Below are positions 45,911 through 56,626 of a stretch of 64,000 nt of DNA, one piece after another. How positions within the stretch are numbered: the stretch's first letter is position 1; every line of letters begins with the position of its first letter. The notes under the pieces were generated by a model, which worked only from the letters and a program-made list of their open reading frames with translations, searched no databases and had not been told where the DNA came from. The DNA is taken from the IMG/VR virus record IMGVR_UViG_3300042868_003731, positions 62,001 to 126,000 of that record. The stretch is one strand, 5' to 3'. The stretch is from a virus. A program made the translations under genes and the position numbers.

Positions 45911-47193
45911 GTGGATTTGTTTTACCTGGTTACTATAAGCTTATCTCAGCGGTAGTCACGCCGCTGAACGGCGACGGCATAGAGATACTTAGCTTAATTC
46001 CAGAGTTTACGATAGAAGAGTCTCTTGATAAGGATAGCATACGTGGAACTGCATCTGTGTATGACAATATCGGTCTGTTAGAAGATCTTCCTTTAAGAGG
46101 AGAAGAACTCCTTACGATTCAAATCGAAGACTCGCTAAAGAATAAAGTAACGCATGAGTTTGCGATATACAAAATCACAGATGTGAATATTAAAAAGACG
46201 AACGATGGTCTTACTTATAAAATACACTTTATGTCTAAGTATTCGTTTGAAGCAATGTTTCGAAGAATTATCGAACCGTTTAACGATACGATTTCTAATA
46301 TAGTAGAAAACGTGTTTCAAAACTACTATGTAGGACCTAAACAGCTCATTCTCGAAGATACGATTGGATTATTCCGTTGCATCGTTCCAAACTATACTCC
46401 TATGCAAACTATGAACTTTCTTGCAAACAGAGCATACAGTCGAAAGAGTCCGTCGTGCTCTTTCCGTTTTTTTGAAACATCTGATAACTACTACTTCGTA
46501 TCTGACGAGTATCTTATCAATCGCTTCCTTGAGAATAAAGAAGAGATTAAAGAGTTTACATTTAGTGATGCAGTAGACAAGTCTGGTACAGCGTTTCTCG
46601 CTCAGATGAAGAACCTCGTTGAGATAAGAAACTCAGATAGAGTCAACACCGCGATGGATCTCGCGTCCGGTTCCTATCGTAGCAACGTAATTGAGATCGA
46701 CCTCATAAAGAGACAAGTTACACTCCCTGGCAAGTCAAATAAGTATGAGTATAACTATCAGGATGCCAAGAAGAAGTACATGTCCGTGTCAGGAAAGGGA
46801 GAGGGTGAAGACTCTCATACGGACGAATTCATAAACGGATACTTTACTCCTGAGAATGAAAGAAGATATATCGTCATACGGGACTATGACGACTCGGGCA
46901 CTCAGCAACTGAGAGGTGATCAGTTCATTCCTGAGATAGTATCTAACCGTCTTGCATATCGCCATCACTTAAATCACACTATCGTGTACGCGAAGGCGCA
47001 TGGCCGCCTTGATTTCAGTGTTGGTGATATCGTTAACATTAAGATTCCTGAGTTTAAGATGTCGCCTAACCCGCAGCAGAATAGACAGCTATCCGGCTAC
47101 TATATGATAAATGATCTAACGCATGTCTTTAATAAAGACATACATCAGACTGATATGAAACTTGTTAAGTATGATTGGAGTACAACAGAATGA
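45907..47193 (+). CDS. 27: Baseplate hub protein gp27
   Basis: The 428-residue product (T4 gp27 391) begins with the hub strand pattern LPGYYKLISAVVTPLNGDGIEILSLIPEFTIEESLDKDSIRGTASVYDNIGLLEDLPLRG-type sequence. Further blocks are MQTMNFLANRAYSRKSP and YMINDLTHVFNKDI. A gp27 trimer forms the torus on which the gp5 spike sits, and the next gene encodes gp5. Confidence 0.88.
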   Translation: MSGFVLPGYYKLISAVVTPLNGDGIEILSLIPEFTIEESLDKDSIRGTASVYDNIGLLEDLPLRGEELLTIQIEDSLKNKVTHEFAIYKITDVNIKKTNDGLTYKIHFMSKYSFEAMFRRIIEPFNDTISNIVENVFQNYYVGPKQLILEDTIGLFRCIVPNYTPMQTMNFLANRAYSRKSPSCSFRFFETSDNYYFVSDEYLINRFLENKEEIKEFTFSDAVDKSGTAFLAQMKNLVEIRNSDRVNTAMDLASGSYRSNVIEIDLIKRQVTLPGKSNKYEYNYQDAKKKYMSVSGKGEGEDSHTDEFINGYFTPENERRYIVIRDYDDSGTQQLRGDQFIPEIVSNRLAYRHHLNHTIVYAKAHGRLDFSVGDIVNIKIPEFKMSPNPQQNRQLSGYYMINDLTHVFNKDIHQTDMKLVKYDWSTTE

Positions 47194-49037
47194 GAGAGAC
47201 TGGTGTTGGGTTATACGAGCCGCTCTTCTTTATCGGAGTTGTAGAAAACAACGTTGATGAGAGACTTGAAAAGAGAGTACAGGTCCGTGCCTTCGGAGTG
47301 CATGGAACTGTGGATCAGGTACCAACCGAGAGTCTGCCGTGGGCTACTCTTATATACGGTAGCTACGATCCAAACTCCCCTCTACCTCCTATAAACTCAT
47401 TTGTATTCGGCTTCTTTGTTGATGGCCGTGATGCACAGCAACCTATGATCCTTGGTCTTATACCTACACAGTTAACCGAAGTGATTAATCCTTCGGTCAC
47501 CGGGTGGGGCGCAGTTCCTGGTCGTGACTCAAGTATAATCGCAAAAGGATCTACTCCTGACGATTACGGCCAGCCGTCAAACTCGAGACTCGAAAGAGGA
47601 GAGAACCTAGATCAGACATATGTTCTTCTGCAAGAATTGAACCGTGTAAAGGACGTGCCTACCGCAAAGATGAACAGCGATGATCCGTCGCCTGCATTCG
47701 AAGAACCAGCTCCAGCATACAACGCACAGTATCCATACAATAGAGTTATTGAAACGGCAAGCCACTCGATAGAACTTGATGACACTCCAGGTGCAGAGAG
47801 AATTACGATATTCCATAGATCAGGTTCATACGTATCTATTGACTCGAACGGCACATCGGTTCATAAGTCAATCTCTGATAAGTACGAGGTCAACGATACA
47901 CATCAACACGTATATGTTGGTGGTAAGAGTCAAGTGACTATCATGGGAGATAGCCGAGTTCTCGTAAAAGGAAATAAGGTAGAAGAAGTTGAAGGCGACT
48001 TTATGCAGATCGTTCACGGTAACCATCTGTTATCTGTTGCCGGTCAGATGAACTTAAACGGAAGCGAAGAAGTTCAGATGCGAGCCGCCAAGCTTCGTTT
48101 TGAAGCTAACGTTGAGAACATCAATTTAAAATCGAGCAGAGCAATCAACATTGAGAGCGGAAAGTCAATCAGTGTCAAGTCTGGTGAGGCTATAGCTATA
48201 CAATCAACAGACCGACTTGATATTAAGTCTGGAACAAATCTATTCTTAAATGCAGAAGACATAGGACATCTTCGAGCTCAGACTGTTAGAATAGGCGGAC
48301 AGTCTCGGGTTGACATTAATGCTTCTAATGTTTATATAGACGACAACGTTAGTATGGCTAACGGATCTGCAGTAAGCCCGTCAGTAGCAACAACTGCGGT
48401 AGCTGCAGAGGGTACAGAGCTTCCAGAACCTGCATCAAAGAGTGCAAGCACGACTCAATATAGAAACAGTTCATCGCTTGGATCCGCTGGATACGCATCC
48501 CAGGATGAAGGTGGTGGAGGTTCTTCTTCTAGCGCTAGCGGTGCAGATCCTGCGGTAGAGTATACCGGATCGGCAAACGCAAGTATGGATCTTCTTACGC
48601 TTGTAAAATCTTTCGAAGGATTTAGTGAGTACCCGTACGAGGATTACGGACAATGGTCGATTGGTTACGGCAGTGGTGTTGGTCCTTCAAGTCAACCGCC
48701 TAAGATACCCGGACCTATATCCGAGCAAGAGGCGACACGCCTTCTAAGCGAGAACCTGCAGAAGTTTATTGTTAACGTTGAGACGATAAATCAGAAGGGT
48801 AACTATAATTGGACGCAAGAGTCGAAAGACGCTCTTACTTGCTTTGCTTATAACATTGGCAGTATAAATGAACTTACGGCCAATGGTACAAGAGATAATG
48901 CCACGATCGCGGCCAAGATGTTAGAGTATTCAAAAGCTGGCGGCGTTACTTTGAGCGCTCTTGTTCAGAGAAGAACTATTGAAAGACAAAAGTTTTTAAA
49001 CGGTCTCGCTGGTACTAGCAGCGGTACACTTGTTTAA
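47190..49037 (+). CDS. 5: Baseplate spike with C-terminal lysozyme domain, gp5
   Basis: I chose ATG 47190, which overlaps the gp27 stop (ATGA). The 615-residue product has an OB-fold at the N-terminus (VRAFGVHG, SLPWATLIYGSYD), a beta-helix spike with repeating VKSGEAIAIQSTDRLDIKSG-like strands (about 230-390), a Ser/Gly-rich linker with SASGADPA, and a glycoside hydrolase 24 lysozyme domain at the C-terminus (about 455-600: LVKSFEGFSEYPYEDYGQWSIGYGSG with catalytic Glu and Asp). In T4 the lysozyme lies between OB and beta-helix; here it is after the helix. It pierces and digests the cell wall during infection. Confidence 0.88.
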   Translation: MRETGVGLYEPLFFIGVVENNVDERLEKRVQVRAFGVHGTVDQVPTESLPWATLIYGSYDPNSPLPPINSFVFGFFVDGRDAQQPMILGLIPTQLTEVINPSVTGWGAVPGRDSSIIAKGSTPDDYGQPSNSRLERGENLDQTYVLLQELNRVKDVPTAKMNSDDPSPAFEEPAPAYNAQYPYNRVIETASHSIELDDTPGAERITIFHRSGSYVSIDSNGTSVHKSISDKYEVNDTHQHVYVGGKSQVTIMGDSRVLVKGNKVEEVEGDFMQIVHGNHLLSVAGQMNLNGSEEVQMRAAKLRFEANVENINLKSSRAINIESGKSISVKSGEAIAIQSTDRLDIKSGTNLFLNAEDIGHLRAQTVRIGGQSRVDINASNVYIDDNVSMANGSAVSPSVATTAVAAEGTELPEPASKSASTTQYRNSSSLGSAGYASQDEGGGGSSSSASGADPAVEYTGSANASMDLLTLVKSFEGFSEYPYEDYGQWSIGYGSGVGPSSQPPKIPGPISEQEATRLLSENLQKFIVNVETINQKGNYNWTQESKDALTCFAYNIGSINELTANGTRDNATIAAKMLEYSKAGGVTLSALVQRRTIERQKFLNGLAGTSSGTLV

Positions 49038-49055
49038 GTATTCGGAGGATAACCT

Positions 49056-50570
49056 ATGACCACGAGTGGTCTGTGCAGTAGAAGAAATTGCGTAACTAGA
49101 GTTGGTGATTCTGGCGAGATCATAGAGCTTGAGATTCCTCAGGCTCTTGATATCGGAGAGTTTAGTGCCGCATCACTCAACGACTTATACCAGAGCGGTG
49201 TTGTCTCTTCTCCTGGAGATAACGATCCTATCACCGTGATTACAAGACAGTATGGAACGGATCCTTTCTATTCTTCCGTTGCGGCGGTTAACCAATACTT
49301 TACGAGACCCGACGTTAGAAACCTCATTAATCCGGATAGACACCCCCTGTTAGATGAGAGAGTAAACACCGGTGTTGTCTTCACTCCTGTAGAGATAGCA
49401 GATTTTATACGTGAGTATGGCTATACCCCGATTACTCTATCTGTATCTAGCTCCATCGTATCTATCAAGTTAATTAATGAATTCGAAGCGTTCTACACAA
49501 AGAACTTTACTCAGAGTACTATCGGCAGTTTCTGCGCTCTCGTTCCTAGCATATTTGGTGCTATAGGAGCATTCTTTACGGCCCTTGACGGAATTGCAGA
49601 TTTAGTCAATAAGCTAAAGAACTTCGCACTTAACTTTTCTCTAGCAGGTCTGTTGAATCAGCTTAAAGATAATATAACAAAAGTATTGGATAAAGTAATT
49701 GATAAAGTGAAGAACATTATCGAAAACTTTTCAATCGCAGATGTTATTTCTGAAGTAAAGACATTTATAGTAGAAAAGATAGGTGGTCAGTTTCAAAAGA
49801 TAAAAGAAGCTGCGATGAAGTTCTTTGATCCTGAAAACTTAAAGAACTTTAAGAATAAGATACAAGCAATCATAGACTATGCGGTCGGCGTGTTTAAAAA
49901 CCCGACTCTTGAAGATATCCAGTTTCTTCTATATAGATTCTGCCAATTCGTTTCACAAGTAGAGAACGGCATCAATGCAATTAAAAACCCCCTCGACACC
50001 TTTGTGAATTCATATAAAGATACGATAAGCATTCTAACATCAAACTCAGCCGCAAATAGCGCGCGATCCGTCACTGCTGGTGGAATTCGTTACGATCTTC
50101 CTGCTCGTGGTACTGGAATAAATACAAGTAGAGAAATTTATACAGCAGCTGGAGATATTCCGCCAATGGGCCCGGAAGATTTTCAAGCAGTAACTCCTTG
50201 GAACGAAGGCAAGGGTGACTCTAGAGTAACGTTTAACGGTAGGTGGGTTGCTGCTTTAGGCAGAGATGGTTGGGAGAAAGTTGACATTGGAGTAAGAGCA
50301 ATGTTAATGAAGGTTCAGAAAGACTTTGGCCGACCTCTGTTTGTAAATAGTGGATACAGATCGCCTGAATATAATGCAAAATTAGACGGGGCCGCTAAGA
50401 ACTCGTATCATATGCAAGGAAAGGCTTTAGATATATCTTGGTCTGGTCTAAACAATGAAACTAAAGAAGAGTTTATAAGATTGGCGAGAACGCGTGGATT
50501 CAGAGGAATAGGAAGATACAACAGCTTCATTCATATAGACGTAGGACCAGAAAGATCGTGGTCCGGCTAG
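49056..50570 (+). CDS. Virion protein with C-terminal M15 peptidase domain
   Basis: A 504-residue protein. The N-terminal region is a structural domain, the middle (about 150-300) is helical with coiled coils, and the C-terminal 120 residues are a peptidase M15 (D-Ala-D-Ala carboxypeptidase/endolysin fold): VNSGYRSPEYNAKL, YHMQGKALDISW (zinc His and Asp) and FIHIDVG (zinc His). It cleaves peptidoglycan peptides. GGAGG site. Placement between gp5 and gp25 suggests a hub-associated hydrolase carried in the tail. Confidence 0.85.
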   Translation: MTTSGLCSRRNCVTRVGDSGEIIELEIPQALDIGEFSAASLNDLYQSGVVSSPGDNDPITVITRQYGTDPFYSSVAAVNQYFTRPDVRNLINPDRHPLLDERVNTGVVFTPVEIADFIREYGYTPITLSVSSSIVSIKLINEFEAFYTKNFTQSTIGSFCALVPSIFGAIGAFFTALDGIADLVNKLKNFALNFSLAGLLNQLKDNITKVLDKVIDKVKNIIENFSIADVISEVKTFIVEKIGGQFQKIKEAAMKFFDPENLKNFKNKIQAIIDYAVGVFKNPTLEDIQFLLYRFCQFVSQVENGINAIKNPLDTFVNSYKDTISILTSNSAANSARSVTAGGIRYDLPARGTGINTSREIYTAAGDIPPMGPEDFQAVTPWNEGKGDSRVTFNGRWVAALGRDGWEKVDIGVRAMLMKVQKDFGRPLFVNSGYRSPEYNAKLDGAAKNSYHMQGKALDISWSGLNNETKEEFIRLARTRGFRGIGRYNSFIHIDVGPERSWSG

Positions 50571-50605
50571 TAAGAACACAATCCTTGCCTAGGGAGGCAT
50601 AATAA

Positions 50606-51022
50606 GTGGTAGTACAGATCGTAACACCAGTTCGTAAGAGAGTTAGTCTGTTCTCAGACTTTCACAAGGATCTCACGCAGAATCCTATTACCGAAGACTT
50701 GGCAGTGAAGAGAGACGAAGAAGCTGTAAAGGAAGCCATTAAGAACCTCATTCTTACGGATCGTGGCGAGAGACTAATGCAACCACTCGTCGGCGGAAAC
50801 ATTCGCGCCATGCTTTTCGAGAATAACACGCCATCGACCATAAAGATCATTCAAGAATCAATCAAAGAAACGATTAACTTTTACGAACCGAGAGCAACAC
50901 TCTTGGATGTTATAGTTCAATCTTCATTAGATGAATCTACTGTAGAAGTCGCGATCTATTTCTACATAAATAACATTGAACAGCCGATCACCTTAACGGT
51001 GTTCCTAGAGAGGACAAGATAA
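50606..51022 (+). CDS. 25: Baseplate wedge protein gp25
   Basis: The 138-residue product (T4 gp25 132) has FSDFHKDLTQNPITEDLAVKRDEEAVKEAIKNLILTDRGERLMQP, the gp25/EPR-motif family block. The start is GTG at 50606, fixed by the AGGGAGG site 8 nt upstream. gp25 joins wedge to tube and primes the sheath. Confidence 0.95.
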   Translation: MVVQIVTPVRKRVSLFSDFHKDLTQNPITEDLAVKRDEEAVKEAIKNLILTDRGERLMQPLVGGNIRAMLFENNTPSTIKIIQESIKETINFYEPRATLLDVIVQSSLDESTVEVAIYFYINNIEQPITLTVFLERTR

Positions 51023-52807
51023 ATGGCTACGAAACCAATTAACGAACTAGATTTCGCAGCATTAAAAGATCAGTTCATTACATTCCTTAAGGGCCAGACT
51101 CAGTTTAAGGATTACAATTTTGCTGGTTCAAATATGAACGTTCTTTTGGATGTTCTATCATACAACACGTATATGAATAACTTTTATACGAACATGGCAA
51201 TTGGCGAGATGTTTCTTGACTCTGCGGTTCTTAAGAACTCGGTCGTATCGCACGCAAAGGAATTAAACTATCTTCCAAGATCTAGAACTTCTGCGAAGGC
51301 TATAGTTAACCTGTCCATCTCTGCACCGACAGAGACTTCACAGACGATTACTATACCTCGTTTCACCGAATTCACATCTACTTACCAAGGATCTACTTTT
51401 ACATTCATAACGAATGAAGTGTATGCTGCGCGTAGAACATCAGGAAGCACGTTCGTTGCGGCCAACGTAGAAATATTTGAAGGAGAGATACTTACGAACT
51501 TTGAGAAAGACGGCTTCTTCCTGGATGACCAGAATTTCTTGAGATGTAATCTTACGAACGATAACATAGACACTAGTACAATCGAAGTGTATGTAGATGA
51601 AGTCGCTACTGAAAATCAAAATCAATTCCTATACACGCCAGATATCTTCGGTGTCACACCAACGAGTAAGGTGTTTTATTTAGATCCATACTTTGATGAT
51701 AGATACTCGATCTACTTCGGAAGAAACATCTACGGTGAGCAACCAGGCGTAGACATTGATGTTAAGGTACAGTATAGAATTTGTAGCGGTTCAGAACCAA
51801 ACGGCGCAGCTCGCTTTGGTACTAGTTTTATTCCAAACGCAACGGTCACGACAGTAGAAGCTGCGAGTGGTGGAGCTGAGCGTGAGACGATTGATAGCAT
51901 AAAGTACTTTGCTCCAAAGTCACTGCAGATCCAAGAAAGAGCTATAACCGCAAGAGACTACGAAGTTCTTCTTCGTCAAAGATTTCCAGACATTCAGTCA
52001 GTGTCAGTCTATGGTGGAGACGAGTTGGATCCTCCGCAGTATGGAAGAGTCGCGATATCGGTAAATCTACAGGGAGAAAGAATTCTTTCAAACACGAATA
52101 AGAATTCCTATGTTGCTTTTCTTTCAGACAAGAGTCCTCTTTCTATAGAACCGATATTCGTTGATCCAGAATTCCTATACATAGAAGCTATCGTGGACAT
52201 ATCATTTTCTCGTAAGCTTACGACCAAGTCAACAGCTCAGCTCGAAACTCTTATAAGATCGGCCATACTTAACTTTAATCAAACGAACCTAGATGATTTC
52301 GGTGAAATTCTTAGATCATCGAGACTATCTTCAATCATAGATGACTTGGACGATGGAATTCTGAGTAACTCGCTCTGCGTGAACCCTATTATTGAATATA
52401 AGCCGGTTCTAAACCTTGCGCTCAATCCTAAGTTTAAGTTTGAAAGTCAACTCGTAAAACCTTATCCTTACAAATCAGTAAATGGTTTCGCTGACTTTAA
52501 ACCAGCCATCGTAAGTACACCATTTACTTATCGCGGAATTCTATCAAAGATACAGGATGATGGCGCTGGAAATATGCAAATTATCAGTGCTGGCGCAGTT
52601 AATACTGAAATACTTAAACCAAATGCTGGCACCGTGGATTACACAACAGGCGAAGTAAGGCTCATAAACTTTATAGTAGAGTCTTTCACAGGAAATGGTA
52701 TTAAGATCTATGCGGCAACAACATCTGTTGATATAACAGCGCCAAAAAGCAGAATTCTTACAGTTCGCGACGAAGATGTATTAGTCAACTTCATAGAGAC
52801 AAACTGA
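51023..52807 (+). CDS. 6: Baseplate wedge protein gp6
   Basis: The 594-residue product (T4 gp6 660) shows NMNVLLDVLSYNTYMNNFYTNMAIGEMFLDSA and, in the middle, ERETIDSIKYFAPKSLQIQERAITARDYEVLL, both classic gp6/baseplate-J blocks. gp6 forms the dimer ring of the inner baseplate. Start follows directly after gp25. Confidence 0.95.
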   Translation: MATKPINELDFAALKDQFITFLKGQTQFKDYNFAGSNMNVLLDVLSYNTYMNNFYTNMAIGEMFLDSAVLKNSVVSHAKELNYLPRSRTSAKAIVNLSISAPTETSQTITIPRFTEFTSTYQGSTFTFITNEVYAARRTSGSTFVAANVEIFEGEILTNFEKDGFFLDDQNFLRCNLTNDNIDTSTIEVYVDEVATENQNQFLYTPDIFGVTPTSKVFYLDPYFDDRYSIYFGRNIYGEQPGVDIDVKVQYRICSGSEPNGAARFGTSFIPNATVTTVEAASGGAERETIDSIKYFAPKSLQIQERAITARDYEVLLRQRFPDIQSVSVYGGDELDPPQYGRVAISVNLQGERILSNTNKNSYVAFLSDKSPLSIEPIFVDPEFLYIEAIVDISFSRKLTTKSTAQLETLIRSAILNFNQTNLDDFGEILRSSRLSSIIDDLDDGILSNSLCVNPIIEYKPVLNLALNPKFKFESQLVKPYPYKSVNGFADFKPAIVSTPFTYRGILSKIQDDGAGNMQIISAGAVNTEILKPNAGTVDYTTGEVRLINFIVESFTGNGIKIYAATTSVDITAPKSRILTVRDEDVLVNFIETN

Positions 52808-54939
52808 TGCCAGTAGAAAAGCTAATATCGTTTCATATAGAACGACAGTTCCCGGCCATCTATCGTGAAGATGGTCAAGAACTTATTCAATTGGTAAAAG
52901 AATACTATAAGTTTTTAGAAACAAACACCGAACAGAGTTTATATAACGGAAGAAGACTCTTTGAGTATAAAGATATAGATACTACTCTTGAAAGTATGCT
53001 GATATTCTTTAAGAAAAAGTATCTCGCAGATCTTCCGTTCGATGGTGACACCGTAAGAATTGTTGTAAAGAACATATTAGGTCTGTATCGTAGAAAAGGA
53101 ACTCAAGGCGGGCTCGAGCTCTTCTTCAATATTTTTTATAACGAAAGCATCAAAGTATACTACCCAGCCAAAGATATGTTTAGACCTTCCGATTCTGAGT
53201 GGAAGAAAGGCACCTATCTTCAGATGATGCCTAACAATGGGCTATTCACTTCAACAAAAACAACTCAGACATATACATATAAAGACCTAATCGGTAAACA
53301 AATCATTGGTGCATCTTCAAGAGTAAAGGCTACAGTTGATAAGATAAACTTCGTCATCGTCGGTAATACTATTACTCCAATACTTTTCATTAATGATGAG
53401 ACTGGAAGTTTTATTGGTAAAGAAAACATAATAAGTGAATTCAGTGGTATACCTATAAGCTTTGGTGTTATCAATGGATCTCTAACATCAATAGCAGTGG
53501 ATGATAATTTTGGTGGATCGATAGGAAACGAAATAGGTGACATAGTAACATTTAGAACCGACAATGGGTTTGGCGCAAAAGGGCTCGTCACCGCAGTTAC
53601 TGAGAATTTTTCGGGTTTCGTTAGATACGATATTGAGGACGGGGGCTGGGGTTACTCTGTAGATACAACAAAGCTTCTTGTTTCTAACCAAACGATATTC
53701 CTTGATAACGAGGGCGGAAAGTTTCAACTGCTAGAAGCTTTAGAAGATGATTCTGGAAATAGAGGCATCGTGATCGGGCAGAGTAATACTGCAATTGGTT
53801 TAAAGATGGATGTTGGAGATGAATTTACGAACACGTCTATCATTACGACAATGGATAGAGACATAAATGTTAATATTACAACACTATCGCCATTGACTCC
53901 AATACGAATTTTGGAGAAGAATGATAGCTCACCAGGTCCTCTCTATCCAGAAACGTTAGATACTGACGACGTTATTCTCGCAGAGATTGATAACGAGGAG
54001 AGCGTGTCTCTTATCTTTGATCTAATTGGTGATTACGCAAACGTTGCTCTTAATGCTGCAAACTACAACGACCCGCCGGCAGAACAGCCTATGAGTGGTT
54101 TTCCTGACACCGATCCAATTACAATCAGTACACCTCTTAACGAGGCGTTCGATTTAACGCCTATCGATATAGGAAGAATTGTTAGGTTTGATAATATAAA
54201 CCCAGGTACTGATTATGAAAACGATGTATTTGCTATAGCATATGATACACGAATATCACTTTTCAAAAAGAGAAATCAGCTAGTTACTCTTTCTAATATG
54301 CCAGCAACGATAAGTGTTGGAAGTTTGGTAACACAGGAAAGTACGAATGGAAAAGTAGTCTCTATAAATAATAATACTCTTACGATTACGCCATACACTT
54401 ACGCCGGATTTAATAATACATCAGGTCTTATATTCAAAGGTGTTAACTATGGCATTGTTGGTGTGTCGACAGACTTTAATTCGCCAATTGCCGGATTTAA
54501 TGCTACTATAAATGCAGTAACATCTTTCGGAGTAGGAAAGATAACCAACGTATCTGTAATCGATTCTGGTTACGGTTATACTCATAATACGATTGCCGAT
54601 ATCATAGACGCGGATGGAGAATTGGCATCAAAAGGAACGATCTCAGCTTTAGGCCCAGGATCTACAGAAGGATATTGGGCTTCATTGGACTCGCATATAA
54701 ACGGATATGTTTTAGACGGTGCGAGTCTAACATACTATGACTCCGGTAAGAGAGTTCAGGATAGTAATTACTATCAAGAATTTTCATATGAGATTCTTTC
54801 TACAGTAAATCTTCCGGAATACGAAGAGTCTTTAAGAGAAATCGTGCACGTTGCTGGAACAAAAGTCTTTGGTAGATTTAACCTAGAAGACGTTATGTCA
54901 ACACCGATATCTTCTAGAATTATTATTGACGCGGAATAA
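52807..54939 (+). CDS. 7: Baseplate wedge protein gp7
   Basis: A 710-residue protein in the gp7 place between gp6 and gp8 (T4 gp7 1032). The N-terminus shows HIERQFPAIYREDGQELIQLVKEYYKFLE and YRRKGTQGGLELFFNIFYNE, as in gp7-like wedge proteins of distant T4-type phages. The long central part is beta-rich. It overlaps the gp6 stop (TGATG). Confidence 0.75.
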   Translation: MPVEKLISFHIERQFPAIYREDGQELIQLVKEYYKFLETNTEQSLYNGRRLFEYKDIDTTLESMLIFFKKKYLADLPFDGDTVRIVVKNILGLYRRKGTQGGLELFFNIFYNESIKVYYPAKDMFRPSDSEWKKGTYLQMMPNNGLFTSTKTTQTYTYKDLIGKQIIGASSRVKATVDKINFVIVGNTITPILFINDETGSFIGKENIISEFSGIPISFGVINGSLTSIAVDDNFGGSIGNEIGDIVTFRTDNGFGAKGLVTAVTENFSGFVRYDIEDGGWGYSVDTTKLLVSNQTIFLDNEGGKFQLLEALEDDSGNRGIVIGQSNTAIGLKMDVGDEFTNTSIITTMDRDINVNITTLSPLTPIRILEKNDSSPGPLYPETLDTDDVILAEIDNEESVSLIFDLIGDYANVALNAANYNDPPAEQPMSGFPDTDPITISTPLNEAFDLTPIDIGRIVRFDNINPGTDYENDVFAIAYDTRISLFKKRNQLVTLSNMPATISVGSLVTQESTNGKVVSINNNTLTITPYTYAGFNNTSGLIFKGVNYGIVGVSTDFNSPIAGFNATINAVTSFGVGKITNVSVIDSGYGYTHNTIADIIDADGELASKGTISALGPGSTEGYWASLDSHINGYVLDGASLTYYDSGKRVQDSNYYQEFSYEILSTVNLPEYEESLREIVHVAGTKVFGRFNLEDVMSTPISSRIIIDAE

Positions 54940-54963
54940 ATAGAGCAAAATAGGTTTAGGAAA

Positions 54964-56616
54964 ATGTCTGTCATCACAAGTAAATATAGATCTGATACTG
55001 CACGACGCTTCGTTGATGATGTAACATTCAACGATTACTATATGTTTGTGTCAAGCACAGCAAACACAACCGTGATTAATTCAGAAAAATCAAAAACGGA
55101 ATTTCTTGAAAAAACTATCTTTGGAAAGAAGATAGGTGCACAAGAAGTTTTCTATATGATTAAGAATTATCCTTGGGAAATAGATGCAGTATACGACCAG
55201 TACGACGATAATTTAGATATGTCAAACAAGAAGTTCTACACAGTTGTCTATCCAGTGAATAACGAGGTTGGTGACTATAGAGTCTATAAGTGTCTATTCA
55301 ATAACGGCGGAGCAAAATCTTTAACACCGCCTAATTACAGTGTATCTCAACAGGATCAGATTTATGCTTTGGCAGATGGGTATGTTTGGAAGTATCTGTT
55401 TAATATTAGTGAGTTAGAATTTGATGATTACAATACTCGCGGATACATACCTATTATGTCGACTGAGAGTGGTAACACGGCAGTTCAAACAAGTTCTATA
55501 AGTCAGATTGTCATAACAAATTCAACAAATAGAGGATATGAAAAGTCTGAAGGATTTGTTTTTCAAACAGCAACTGGAACTGGCGAGATAGTTATAACGG
55601 CAAGTAGTGGAACTCTTAATGCGATTGAAAACTATTACTCAGGATATACATTCTACGTAACAAGCGTATTTGGTAATGACTCGAGGTCTTACGTAGTAGA
55701 TACTTATACTTACGATCCTGCTTCAAAAAGAGCAGTCATTACGTTAACCGAAGCACCGGATTATACCGTTCTTACTGACTCCGCTTCTTACAAACTATTA
55801 CCTCGCATTGAAATAAAGGGCGATGGAACTGGAGCAGTTGGGCTAGCCGATGTGTCGGCAAATGGTTCTATAATAGGTGTCACAATGCTGTCCAAAGGTT
55901 CTGGTTATAAGAATGCAACCGCGTTTGTTCCAGACCCGTTTTCTTTCGACCCAAATTCGCTAAACTCTCTTAATGAAAGAGCTATACTAAGACCAATTCT
56001 TTCTTCGGCTGGTGATCATGCTTCGAACTTAATCGATGAACTTATGTGCAGGCACATTCTTGCGTACACGACTCTTACGGAGACAGACAACTTTACAGTT
56101 CCAGCTACAAACGACTTCACGAGCATTGGTATTGTTAAGAACCCTGAGTTTAAAAATGCAGGAAACAATGACATATTTGATAACCGTATAGAACTAGCTC
56201 TTGACAGTCACTCTCTTTCTGTAAATGAAATAGTTACACAGATAGAAACGGATGTTAATAGTTCATTCTATAACGAGGTAATATTTAGCGGTAAAGTTCA
56301 TCAAGTTTCAAATAACTTTGTGTATATATGTGAGTACATGGGGCCGTATCCAAATTCCTCTTCATTTGCAAACACTGATTTTAGCGACATCTCGCTTAAC
56401 ATAAATCTGCCGATAAGATCTGCAGACAATCAAATACTTAATATAAATACAGATAACGATCCAGAGTATCCACTAGAATATGACATAGATTACCCAGGGT
56501 TTTCAATATCACCATATGTTCAGAGAACTGGAGAAGTTTACTATATGAATAGCTTCTTTCCAATTACGAGAACTGAAGAGTCAAGGGAACGATTTAAGAT
56601 ACTTCTTGAATTTTAA
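54964..56616 (+). CDS. 8: Baseplate wedge protein gp8
   Basis: The 550-residue product has ARRFVDDVTFNDYYMFVSSTAN, KKFYTVVYPVNNEVGDYRVYKCLFNNGGAKSL and DGYVWKYLFNISE, all typical of gp8. T4 gp8 is only 334, so this one carries a large insertion in the middle. AGGA site before ATG. Confidence 0.88.
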   Translation: MSVITSKYRSDTARRFVDDVTFNDYYMFVSSTANTTVINSEKSKTEFLEKTIFGKKIGAQEVFYMIKNYPWEIDAVYDQYDDNLDMSNKKFYTVVYPVNNEVGDYRVYKCLFNNGGAKSLTPPNYSVSQQDQIYALADGYVWKYLFNISELEFDDYNTRGYIPIMSTESGNTAVQTSSISQIVITNSTNRGYEKSEGFVFQTATGTGEIVITASSGTLNAIENYYSGYTFYVTSVFGNDSRSYVVDTYTYDPASKRAVITLTEAPDYTVLTDSASYKLLPRIEIKGDGTGAVGLADVSANGSIIGVTMLSKGSGYKNATAFVPDPFSFDPNSLNSLNERAILRPILSSAGDHASNLIDELMCRHILAYTTLTETDNFTVPATNDFTSIGIVKNPEFKNAGNNDIFDNRIELALDSHSLSVNEIVTQIETDVNSSFYNEVIFSGKVHQVSNNFVYICEYMGPYPNSSSFANTDFSDISLNINLPIRSADNQILNINTDNDPEYPLEYDIDYPGFSISPYVQRTGEVYYMNSFFPITRTEESRERFKILLEF

Positions 56617-56626
56617 GGAAAAATAA

